In this document: in pieces, positions 1 to 6,355 of the stretch
How positions within the stretch are numbered: the stretch's first letter is position 1
Layout of the letters: every line of letters begins with the position of its first letter
Source of the DNA: Gammaproteobacteria bacterium
GTDB taxonomy: Bacteria; Pseudomonadota; Gammaproteobacteria; Granulosicoccales; Granulosicoccaceae
Assembly: GCA_003511825.1 (NCBI GenBank)
Contig: DOIU01000101.1
Span: 1-7,358 of the forward strand
Length of the DNA stretch: 7,358 nt
Direction: 5' to 3'
Notes under the pieces: generated by a model
What the model was told of the DNA's origin: nothing
Databases searched by the model: none
Seen by the model: the letters and a program-made list of their open reading frames with translations, nothing else
Program-made: the position numbers and the translations under genes

Positions 1-205
1 TTCATATTTATAAGGTGTACTCAGCGCACGATTGCGTAGGGGTATCTTAACGGCCTAGAAACCGGAATCAACCCGATTGAAGTCTAAAGCGATCTCTCAC
101 CGCTGCCGACAAAATGCTAAGACGTTCACAATTGCAGCATGCGCGACGGTGATGCCGTATTCGCCTTGAATCATCGCCTTTTCTACCAGACACCAGGTTA
201 GATCT
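1..205. other. Non-coding leader upstream of pilT
   Basis: I see no supportable gene here. All three minus-strand frames are broken by stops, and the plus-strand frames entering from the left edge close by about position 50. In Pseudomonas the gene divergent from pilT is yggS, but no YggS N-terminus can be read on the minus strand. The region probably carries the pilT promoter, yet no strong sigma-70 pair is visible; the best weak candidate is TTGCGT (32-37), an 18-base spacer and TAGAAA (56-61). A small hairpin, ACGG/CCGT with a 5-base loop, sits at 146-158. A TATAAA-like hexamer lies on the minus strand at 12-7 and could belong to a divergent gene beyond the left edge, but it has no good -35 partner. 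Confidence 0.5.
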
Positions 206-1240
206 ATGGATATAGCTCAGCTTTTGACTTTCGGCGTTAAAAACGGCGCCTCGGATTTGCATCTTTCGGCAGGACTTCCCCCCATGATTCGCGTGGATGG
301 GGACGTCAAGCGCATTAACATTCCAGACCTGGATAAGGCTCAGGTCCAGTCCATGATATATGACATCATGAACGACAAGCAGCGCAAGGAGTTTGAAGAA
401 CGCCTGGAGACTGACTTTTCGTTTGAAATTCCGGAAGTTGCGCGTTTTCGTGTCAATGCATTTAATCAAAACCGCGGCACGGGTGCGGTGTTTCGAACCA
501 TCCCGACCAAAATACTCACGCTTGAAGAACTGAGCGCGCCCAAAATCTTTGAGGAAATATCCTCGTTCCCGCGTGGCATCGTATTGGTTACCGGCCCGAC
601 CGGTTCGGGTAAGTCGACGACGCTTGCGGCAATGATGAACTACAAGAATGAAACCGAGCAAGGGCATATCCTCACCATTGAAGACCCGATTGAATTTGTG
701 CATGAGAGTAAAAAGTGCCTGATGAATCAACGCGAGGTGCACCGCGATACGCTCGGCTTCAGCGAAGCGCTGCGTTCTGCTTTGCGTGAAGACCCCGACG
801 TGATCCTCGTGGGTGAGATGCGTGACCAGGAAACCATCAGCCTAGCGCTGACAGCTGCTGAAACGGGGCACTTGGTTTTTGGCACACTGCATACCAGTTC
901 GGCGGCAAAAACCATTGACCGTATCATCGATGTGTTTCCTGCCGGTGAAAAACCCATGGTGCGCTCCATGTTGTCAGAATCACTGCGCGCAGTAATTTCC
1001 CAAACACTCATGAAAAAGCAGGGCGGTGGCCGTGTCGCTGCGCACGAGATCATGGTGGGTACACCCGCGATTCGTAACTTGATTCGTGAAGACAAGGTGG
1101 CACAAATGTACTCTGCTATCCAGACGGGGCAAGCGCATGGCATGCAGACACTGGATCAAAACCTTAAGCAGCTCGTGAGTCGTGGTGTGGTTAGCTTGGA
1201 AGAAGCACGTAAGAAAGCTGCCAATCCGGACGCGCTCTAA
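206..1240 (+). CDS. pilT: Type IV pilus retraction ATPase PilT
   Basis: PilT is the cytoplasmic hexameric ATPase that powers retraction of type IV pili, and so twitching motility. At 344 residues it has the same length as Pseudomonas PilT, to which it is closely similar throughout from memory. The N-terminal PAS-like domain spans about residues 1-100 and the RecA-like ATPase domain about 110-344. Visible motifs are Walker A GPTGSGKST (130-138, K136), the Asp box (155-166, with E159, D160 and E163), Walker B DVILVGEMRD (198-207, catalytic E204), the His box GHLVFGTLHT (221-230, H222 and H229), and the retraction-specific AIRNLIRE motif (288-295). The ATG start has AGG at 195-197 with an 8-base spacer, and the N-terminus begins exactly as in the family. 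pilU follows 35 bases later, so the two are probably co-transcribed. An ORF on the opposite strand (68-742) is a shadow. Confidence 0.98.
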   Translation: MDIAQLLTFGVKNGASDLHLSAGLPPMIRVDGDVKRINIPDLDKAQVQSMIYDIMNDKQRKEFEERLETDFSFEIPEVARFRVNAFNQNRGTGAVFRTIPTKILTLEELSAPKIFEEISSFPRGIVLVTGPTGSGKSTTLAAMMNYKNETEQGHILTIEDPIEFVHESKKCLMNQREVHRDTLGFSEALRSALREDPDVILVGEMRDQETISLALTAAETGHLVFGTLHTSSAAKTIDRIIDVFPAGEKPMVRSMLSESLRAVISQTLMKKQGGGRVAAHEIMVGTPAIRNLIREDKVAQMYSAIQTGQAHGMQTLDQNLKQLVSRGVVSLEEARKKAANPDAL

Positions 1241-1260
1241 CACCCACTACCACGCAGAAT

Positions 1261-1264
1261 GAGG
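1261..1264 (+). promoter_or_regulatory. Ribosome binding site of pilU
   Basis: GAGG lies 11 bases before the ATG at 1276 but only 2 bases before the in-frame TTG at 1267. The spacing therefore favours the ATG. The 11-base spacer is somewhat long, so initiation may be modest or coupled to translation of pilT. Confidence 0.45.
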
Positions 1265-1275
1265 CATTGACGACT

Positions 1276-2448
1276 ATGTCGAACGCAGCCAGTCGAAAAT
1301 TTATGGAAGAGCTGTTGGTCTCCCTGAAGAAAAAAGGGGGATCGGATTTATTCATTGTTGCCGGTGCGTCGCCGTCTATGCGCATCCATGGCAAAGTGGT
1401 GCCCGTTGTAGATAAGAAACTCACCCCAGGGAAAACCCGTGCGTTGGTCCTGTGTATTATGGATGAGGGTGAGCAGGAAGAGTATCTCAAGACGAAAGAA
1501 TGCAACTTCGCCATTGCACTGGAAGATATCGCGCGATACCGCGTCAACGCCTTTGTTCAGCGTGGCAGTAGCGGGATGGTTATTCGTATCATCGCGAACG
1601 AGATCCCGTCCTTTGATGACCTCAAATTGCCCGCCATCTTGCAGCAAGTCGCCTTGACTAAGCGTGGGCTCGTTATTTTTGTCGGTGGCACCGGATCGGG
1701 TAAGTCGACCAGTCTTGCGTCACTGATTGACTATCGCAATGAAAACAGTCGGGGACACATCATTACTATTGAGGACCCGGTTGAATACGTACACCAGCAC
1801 AAGGGGTGTATCGTTACCCAGCGTGAAGTGGGTACAGATACAGACAACTTTGAAATTGCGCTGAAAAACACGTTGCGACAGGCGCCTGACGTGATCCTGA
1901 TCGGTGAGATCCGTGACCGCGAAACCATGGATCACGCTATTGCGTTTGCCGAGACAGGACATTTGTGTTTGGCAACCCTGCACGCTAACAATACAAACCA
2001 GGCGCTTGATCGGATCATCAACTTCTTCCCCGAAGAACGGCATAAACAGCTGTTGCTGGATTTGTCATTAAACCTCAAGTCTGTCATTTCACAACGGCTG
2101 TTGCCGACACCGAACGGTAAGGGCCGTCGTGCAGCTGTCGAAATTTTGCTCAATACCCCGCTCATGTCGGACCTCATTCAGAAGGGTGATGTGCATGAAA
2201 TGAAGGAGTTGATCGGCAAATCTACCGAGCAAGGCATGCAGACGTTTGATCAGTCCTTGTTTGATTTGATTGAAGACCACGCGATCACGATTGAAGAAGC
2301 AATGCGTAACGCGGATTCAGTGAACGACCTTCGCCTGCGTATCAAACTGCACGGCGGGCGTTCTGCAGAAGTGGACGACGCTCTGTCAGAGGGCATGTCG
2401 ATTGATGAGTCCGATGAGGACGAACCTCAGATGATCGCTCGCCGATAA
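1276..2448 (+). CDS. pilU: Type IV pilus ATPase PilU (PilT paralogue)
   Basis: PilU is a second retraction ATPase that works with PilT at the inner-membrane base of the type IV pilus. From this start it has 390 residues, slightly longer than the roughly 380 usual for PilU. It shows Walker A GGTGSGKST (137-145, K143), the Asp box (162-173), Walker B DVILIGEIRD (205-214, catalytic E211) and the His box GHLCLATLHA (228-237). PilU rather than a second PilT is indicated by the stretches TKRGLVIFVG, HQHKGCIVTQREVG and LATLHANN, by the absence of AIRNLIRE, and by a C-terminal extension rich in Asp, Glu and Ser after about residue 360. A TTG nine bases upstream and an ATG at 1303 are alternative starts; the 1276 ATG is preferred because of the GAGG at 1261-1264. 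The gene sits 35 bases after pilT and was presumably produced by an old tandem duplication. Confidence 0.96.
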   Translation: MSNAASRKFMEELLVSLKKKGGSDLFIVAGASPSMRIHGKVVPVVDKKLTPGKTRALVLCIMDEGEQEEYLKTKECNFAIALEDIARYRVNAFVQRGSSGMVIRIIANEIPSFDDLKLPAILQQVALTKRGLVIFVGGTGSGKSTSLASLIDYRNENSRGHIITIEDPVEYVHQHKGCIVTQREVGTDTDNFEIALKNTLRQAPDVILIGEIRDRETMDHAIAFAETGHLCLATLHANNTNQALDRIINFFPEERHKQLLLDLSLNLKSVISQRLLPTPNGKGRRAAVEILLNTPLMSDLIQKGDVHEMKELIGKSTEQGMQTFDQSLFDLIEDHAITIEEAMRNADSVNDLRLRIKLHGGRSAEVDDALSEGMSIDESDEDEPQMIARR

Positions 2449-2467
2449 AGCGGACGATCACGAGCGA
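2435..2467. terminator. Possible hairpin between convergent pilU and pyrC'
   Basis: TCGCTCG (2435-2441) and CGAGCGA (2461-2467) form a perfect 7-base inverted repeat around the pilU stop codon. Inside it CCG (2442-2444) can pair with CGG (2451-2453), leaving a 7-base bulge. Placement between convergent genes fits a shared terminator, but neither strand has a clear run of T after the stem, so this may be chance or act with another factor. Confidence 0.3.
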
Positions 2468-2470
2468 CGA

Positions 2471-3751
2471 TTACCCTTCGACTTGTGACAGCGGGTAGTG
2501 TTGCCCGCTGACAAACGCATGCTTCACCACGCCCTTGAGCGGCGAGCCTTCATAGGGGCTGTTGTGTCCTTTACTGCGAAAGGCGTGCGGGTCGCAGGTA
2601 AAGTTGTCTGTAGGGTCAAGCAATACCACATCCGCGACAGCGCCTGGCGTGAGAGTGCCGCCGTCGAGTCCCATCAGTTGCGCCGGCCCTGCGCTGGCCA
2701 GTCGAATCACGTCGCTGACGCTCAGTGGCGTCTCATCCACCAACCGTAAGAGCAAGGGTAGAAAGGTATCCAAGCCGGAGATGCCGGGCTCAGACGCCGG
2801 GAAGGGTGCGAGTTTGGCATCCGGGTCGTGCGGGGCATGGTCGGTGCAAATGGCGTCCAGCGTGCCGTCTGAGAGGGCGTCACGCAATGCCTGTCGATCC
2901 TCCGCTGAACGCAGTGGTGGTTGGGTATGGCACAAGCTGTTAAAGCCCGTGACGTTTTTGTCGGTCAAGAACAAGTGGTTGATACTGGTATCGGCTGTGA
3001 TATTCAGCCCTTGTGCTTTAGCGTCACGAATCAATGCCAACCCGCGTGCCGATGTGATGCGTGAAAAGTGGATGGCCGCGCCCGTTTGCCAAGCCAATTC
3101 AAGAATCATGCTCAGCGCGACGGTTTCGGCGACCACGGGCACACCCACCAGTCCCATACGGGTTGAGGTCAGCCCTTCATGCATGACGCCGTTGCCGGCG
3201 AGCGAGGCGTCCTGCGCCAACATGCTGAGTTTGATATCAAACGTTGCGGCGTATTCCATGATTGAACGCAGTGTGCTGACACTGGCGAGGGCGCAATCTG
3301 CCTGACTGGCAGCGACGCAGCCGGCATCGCGTAGCGTTGCCAACTCACTGATTTGTTGGCCGTCGAGGTGCTGGGTCATGGCCGCGAGCGGGACGACACG
3401 GGCAAATCCGGCGTCGTCGTTGCGGCGGTGGATCAGTTCCACTGTTGCGGTTTCATCAATCACAGGATCGGTATCGGGCGAGCAGATCAGGGTGGTGATG
3501 CCGCCATGCAGTGCGGCGAGTGTTTCGCTGGCGATGGTGGCCTTTTTTTCCTGTCCGGGTTCGCGCAGGCGAGCATACAGGTCGATCAAGCCGGGTATGG
3601 CGACCAGACCTGTGGCGTCAAGGGTGTACTCCGCTTCCATGCCCTCTGCGAACGGCTGGAGCTTGCCGTGCGCGATGTAGAGATCACCCTGCGCGTCGAT
3701 GTTGTTGGCGGGATCAATGATGTGCGCATGCCTGATCAGAAAAGTGCTCAT
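2471..3751 (-). CDS. pyrC': Inactive dihydroorotase-like partner of aspartate transcarbamoylase (PyrC'/PyrX)
   Basis: This is an amidohydrolase-fold protein of the class I dihydroorotase family, 426 residues and full length. The family signature DxHxHxREPG appears as DLYARLREPG (residues 57-66), so both histidines that bind zinc are replaced, by Y59 and R61. The usual H-x-E-D segment reads LAQD (178-181), which also loses a histidine. H228 and the TDHAPH segment (303-308, with D304) are kept, as is the VMHEG stretch (189-193). Such a site should not hydrolyse dihydroorotate. In Pseudomonas an equivalent inactive protein is needed to assemble the PyrB dodecamer, and I infer the same role here; an active PyrC must be encoded elsewhere. 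The ATG overlaps the pyrB stop by 4 bases (ATGA), consistent with translational coupling; the upstream AGG is weak and far away. It is the last gene of the minus-strand cluster. Confidence 0.93.
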   Translation of the reverse strand: MSTFLIRHAHIIDPANNIDAQGDLYIAHGKLQPFAEGMEAEYTLDATGLVAIPGLIDLYARLREPGQEKKATIASETLAALHGGITTLICSPDTDPVIDETATVELIHRRNDDAGFARVVPLAAMTQHLDGQQISELATLRDAGCVAASQADCALASVSTLRSIMEYAATFDIKLSMLAQDASLAGNGVMHEGLTSTRMGLVGVPVVAETVALSMILELAWQTGAAIHFSRITSARGLALIRDAKAQGLNITADTSINHLFLTDKNVTGFNSLCHTQPPLRSAEDRQALRDALSDGTLDAICTDHAPHDPDAKLAPFPASEPGISGLDTFLPLLLRLVDETPLSVSDVIRLASAGPAQLMGLDGGTLTPGAVADVVLLDPTDNFTCDPHAFRSKGHNSPYEGSPLKGVVKHAFVSGQHYPLSQVEG

Positions 3752-4740
3752 GAGTGGCTGGACCTGGCTGAAGATTGTTCGGTGGCGCTGATCGCGATGG
3801 ACATCACCGCCATCCGCACGGCGATACCGAATGTCACCTGTTGCAGTATGACGGACCGATGGCCATCGGCCACGATGCCCTCGATCTCGACGCCGCGGTT
3901 GGTTGGCCCAGGATGCATAACGATCGCATCGTCGGCTGCGAGCGCGAGACGTTCTGTGGTCAAGCCATAGCGTGCATAGTATTCATCGGCGCTGGGCAAC
4001 AGCGCGCCGCGCATACGTTCCTTTTGCAGACGCAGCATAATAATCACATCGACGCCATCCAGTGCCGCATCAAAGTCATGAAAGACTTCCACGCCGAATG
4101 ATGCCATCTCGGCGGGCAATAGGGTTTTCGGGCTGACCAGGCGTATCTCGCGTGCGCCGAGTGTGGAGAGCGCGTGGACCTGCGAACGCGCCACGCGCGA
4201 GTGACTGATGTCGCCGACAATGGCAATGCGCAGTTTTTCAAAGTCGCCTTTGAAGTGTCGGATAGTGAACATGTCCAGCATCGCTTGCGTGGGGTGCGAG
4301 TGCCTGCCGTCGCCAGCGTTGATGATGTTCACGTGGGGGGCGACGTTCTCTGCAATAAAGTGCGCCGCGCCTGAATCTTGATGCCGTACAACGAACATAT
4401 CGCATTGCATGGCTTCGAGGTTGCGCAGGGTGTCAAGCAAGGTTTCGCCTTTGCTGGTGGACGAGGTATTCATATTAATATTGAGGACGTCCGCCGACAG
4501 ACGCTTTGCGGCAAGCTCAAAGGTCGTGCGGGTGCGGGTGGATGTTTCAAAAAACAAGTTCGCGACGGTTTTGCCGCGTAACAGCGGCACTTTCTTGATG
4601 GCCTTATCATTGACCCCGGCAAAACCGGCGGCAGTGTCGAGGATTTGGTTAATAATCTCTCGCGATAATCCCTCGATGCTGAGAAAGTGTTTCAGTCGTC
4701 CGTGCTCATCGAGCTGGATGTTAGCGGGTTTGTTGATCAC
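3748..4740 (-). CDS. pyrB: Aspartate carbamoyltransferase catalytic subunit PyrB
   Basis: PyrB joins carbamoyl phosphate and aspartate to give N-carbamoylaspartate, the first committed step of pyrimidine synthesis. It has 330 residues, close to the roughly 334 of Pseudomonas PyrB, including the N-terminal extension typical of that class. Carbamoyl-phosphate binding residues are visible: STRTR (67-71), STSKGET (94-100, K97), VRH (R119), HPTQ (149-152) and SRVARS (181-186). Aspartate binding is represented by MLRLQKERM (235-243, R237) and the HPGPTNRG loop (276-283). The residue before STRTR is Thr where Pseudomonas has Asn, a position that varies in the family. The start is GTG, overlapping the pyrR stop (GTGA), with a strong GGAGGG 6 bases upstream. 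No pyrI regulatory gene is seen; the next gene encodes the inactive dihydroorotase partner, as in dodecameric Pseudomonas-type enzymes. Confidence 0.97.
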   Translation of the reverse strand: MINKPANIQLDEHGRLKHFLSIEGLSREIINQILDTAAGFAGVNDKAIKKVPLLRGKTVANLFFETSTRTRTTFELAAKRLSADVLNINMNTSSTSKGETLLDTLRNLEAMQCDMFVVRHQDSGAAHFIAENVAPHVNIINAGDGRHSHPTQAMLDMFTIRHFKGDFEKLRIAIVGDISHSRVARSQVHALSTLGAREIRLVSPKTLLPAEMASFGVEVFHDFDAALDGVDVIIMLRLQKERMRGALLPSADEYYARYGLTTERLALAADDAIVMHPGPTNRGVEIEGIVADGHRSVILQQVTFGIAVRMAVMSIAISATEQSSARSSHS

Positions 4741-5261
4741 CGCGCGCCCTCCGTGTCGGGCTTGGCGGTAACGAGCAGGCTCATATCAGGTTGCTGCAAT
4801 TTGATGTACTCACAGGCTTGTAAATCCATATTGCGCCCGATGACGTCGGCACGTATAGGCAATTCGTGGCCTTTGCGTTCTATCAGGGCGGCGAGGATGA
4901 TTTTGCGTGGGCGGCCAAAATCAAACAACTCGTTCATGGCGGCGCGAATGGTGCGGCCACTGTAGATCACGTCATCGACAAGAATAACGACTTGGTCTTC
5001 TACCGCGTTCGGCAACTGCGAGGCACCGACGGTCGGATGCAGGCCAATGCGGCTGAAATCGTCCCGGTAAAAGGAAATGTTTAACTCGCCCAAGGGGTTA
5101 TCGAGTTGCAATTCTTGATGCAGCTCTTTTGCAACTTTGACGCCTCCCGTGTGGATCCCGACCATAACGCTGTTGGCCAAGGCGTCGCCCAGATGCGAGC
5201 GCAGTTGCTGCGCCATCTCCTTAATCCAGCCGTGAACCGTGTCACTGTCAATCGTTTTCAT
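4737..5261 (-). CDS. pyrR: Pyrimidine operon regulator / uracil phosphoribosyltransferase PyrR
   Basis: PyrR is a type I phosphoribosyltransferase-fold protein that senses uridine nucleotides; in Bacillus it binds pyr mRNA to cause attenuation, and many members have weak uracil phosphoribosyltransferase activity. The 174-residue protein shows the PRPP-binding motif VILVDDVIYSGRT (92-104, with D96 and D97), the GIHTGG loop (35-40) and the characteristic FYRDD segment (64-68). Its length is normal for the family. The ATG has AGGA 6 bases upstream (plus-strand 5268-5271). It overlaps ruvX by 14 bases and pyrB by 4, so it is probably translated in step with both. No PyrR-binding leader can be recognised just upstream because that DNA is ruvX coding sequence; whether this protein acts on RNA is unknown. 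Confidence 0.95.
   Translation of the reverse strand: MKTIDSDTVHGWIKEMAQQLRSHLGDALANSVMVGIHTGGVKVAKELHQELQLDNPLGELNISFYRDDFSRIGLHPTVGASQLPNAVEDQVVILVDDVIYSGRTIRAAMNELFDFGRPRKIILAALIERKGHELPIRADVIGRNMDLQACEYIKLQQPDMSLLVTAKPDTEGAR
4747..4752 (-). promoter_or_regulatory. Strong ribosome binding site of pyrB
   Basis: On the minus strand GGAGGG precedes the GTG start of pyrB by 6 bases and lies inside the last codons of pyrR. It supports the GTG as the true start and suggests that pyrB is translated efficiently despite the non-ATG codon. Confidence 0.75.
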
Positions 5262-5697
5262 GAGATGTCCTGAACCAGGTTTCCAGAATCAAAGCCGCTG
5301 CAATGGTGTCAAGGTCAGCTTTGCTCGTTGTGCGTCGTTTTGATCGTGCGCGGTTGTCGCGAACCAGTGATGCCGCCATGCGCGTCGTCATCCGTTCGTC
5401 GCAGCCGAACGCGGGGAGATTGTACCTTTTTTTTAACCGCTTCAGAAACCCGTTGGCGTGGGCCGTGAGCGCTTGCGCGGAGCCGTCCATATGGACGGGC
5501 AAGCCGACGACCACCGCGACCGGCTGCCAAGTGCTGATATGCTTGTCTAATACTTGCCAATCGGGCGTGCCGCTGTGGTTGCGGATAACGGCCAAGGGGC
5601 TGCAAATGCCGGTTTCGGAGTCGCCACTGGCAACACCAATGTACTTCTCGCCGTAGTCGAAACCGAAATACAAGCCAGAGGGTTTTCCTGCGTTCAT
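5248..5697 (-). CDS. ruvX: RuvX/YqgF family RNase H-fold nuclease
   Basis: This is the YqgF (RuvX) family, known for a role in maturation of the 5' end of 16S rRNA in E. coli and also described as a Holliday-junction resolvase-like nuclease. The 149-residue length is typical. The RNase H-fold acidic residues appear as FDYGEKYIG (13-21, D14), CDERMTTR (99-106, E101) and LDTIAAALILE (129-139, D130). The GLPVHMDG segment (65-72) matches the family GLP.xxdG motif. A basic stretch, about residues 114-126, precedes the last motif. The start is an ATG with no clear ribosome binding site, and it stays in frame with the yqgE stop 48 bases upstream. It overlaps pyrR by 14 bases. In many gammaproteobacteria yqgE and yqgF are adjacent, as here. 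Confidence 0.95.
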   Translation of the reverse strand: MNAGKPSGLYFGFDYGEKYIGVASGDSETGICSPLAVIRNHSGTPDWQVLDKHISTWQPVAVVVGLPVHMDGSAQALTAHANGFLKRLKKRYNLPAFGCDERMTTRMAASLVRDNRARSKRRTTSKADLDTIAAALILETWFRTSHEND

Positions 5698-5745
5698 ACC
5701 AGGGAGAACAATGATGAGTGCGTGTATGGCCGCGCCGGGTGTGGA

Positions 5746-6303
5746 TCAGGCATGGCCGGTGTCAGTGGATATGTTGTTCAGATCAATGCCGAGCAGTGCT
5801 GCGGCTTTTTGCAGGCGCAGTTCCACAGCGGTGGCAAACATGATCTCCGGGTCGGCCGAGCAGGTCAGCCATGCGTTAGCGCTGAGTTCTTCTTCAAGTT
5901 GGCCGGGGCTCCAGCCCGCATGACCGAGCGTGACCAAGTAATGGCTCGGGCCTTTGCCGGTGGCGATATCCTCGAGGATGTCGCGTGAACTACTGATGCA
6001 CAAGCCATGGCCAAAGCGGTGGGTGCCGCTCCAGTTCTGCCCCTCCTCTTCATTATGGAGAACCAGGCCGTGCGTGGGGTCAACGGGGCCGCCTTCGTAA
6101 ACTGTGCGGTGGCGGACTTGCGGATTGGGGACCTCAATGTCCATTTGTTCAAGCACCTCACCCAGCGACATATTCAGTGTGCGGTTGACAATGAGGCCAA
6201 GTGCACCGCGTTCATCGTGGTCACAAATATAAATGAGTGTGTGCTCGAAGCTGGGGTCAAGCATCTGCGGCATGGACAGCAGAAAGTGATGGCTCAAATT
6301 CAC
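5746..6303 (-). CDS. yqgE: YqgE/AlgH family protein
   Basis: This is a member of the conserved YqgE family (AlgH in Pseudomonas), a small soluble protein whose biochemical role is not settled; AlgH was named from alginate regulation. The 185-residue protein shows family hallmarks: HHFLLSMP near the N-terminus (5-12), RGALGLIVNR (32-41), YEGGPV (69-74), a glycine-rich LGHAGWSPGQLE stretch (126-137) and NAWLTC (143-148). The start is GTG rather than ATG; AGGA seven bases upstream and the position of the HHFL motif support it. It follows the tonB-family gene by 48 bases and precedes ruvX by 48 bases, so it is probably in the same transcription unit. Confidence 0.95.
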   Translation of the reverse strand: MNLSHHFLLSMPQMLDPSFEHTLIYICDHDERGALGLIVNRTLNMSLGEVLEQMDIEVPNPQVRHRTVYEGGPVDPTHGLVLHNEEEGQNWSGTHRFGHGLCISSSRDILEDIATGKGPSHYLVTLGHAGWSPGQLEEELSANAWLTCSADPEIMFATAVELRLQKAAALLGIDLNNISTDTGHA

Positions 6304-6310
6304 GGTACAG

Positions 6311-6314
6311 TCCT
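6311..6314 (-). promoter_or_regulatory. Ribosome binding site deciding the yqgE GTG start
   Basis: AGGA on the minus strand lies 7 bases before the GTG at 6303-6301. No nearby ATG gives a family-like N-terminus, so this site fixes the start. Confidence 0.7.
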
Positions 6315-6325
6315 GGATCGCTCGG

Positions 6326-6355
6326 CTGACAAACTGCCCGGAAATCTGTTTTCAG
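6326..6355 (-). other. Intercistronic hairpin after the tonB-family gene
   Basis: On the minus strand CTGA-AAAC (6355-6348), which includes the stop codon, can pair with GTTT-G-TCAG (6334-6326), giving 8 base pairs with one bulged G and a 13-base loop. No T run follows, so it is not an intrinsic terminator. It could be an mRNA stability or processing element, or chance. Confidence 0.25.

Noticed and set aside
1..50. Possible 3' end of a plus-strand gene entering from the left (frame closing at 48-50)
   Set aside because: Only about 16 codons are visible and no family can be recognised; an open stretch this short is expected by chance.
148..182. GGTGAT/ATCGCC hairpin followed by TTTT in the pilT leader, as a terminator
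   Set aside because: The stem is 6 pairs including one G-T pair with a 19-base loop, and no upstream plus-strand gene is evident to terminate.
68..742. 224-residue open frame on the minus strand covering the pilT 5' part and leader
   Set aside because: It is antisense to highly conserved pilT coding sequence, has no known motif, and does not match YggS, the expected divergent neighbour.
206..2448. A novel two-ATPase system in pilT-pilU
   Set aside because: Both proteins match the standard pilus retraction ATPases in length, motifs and gene order.
2562..3305. 247-residue open frame on the plus strand
   Set aside because: It lies opposite the pyrC-like gene; Ser/Ala-rich translation typical of a shadow frame.
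3353..3970. 205-residue open frame on the plus strand across the pyrB/pyrC' junction
   Set aside because: It is a shadow of two well-supported genes, without motif or ribosome binding site.
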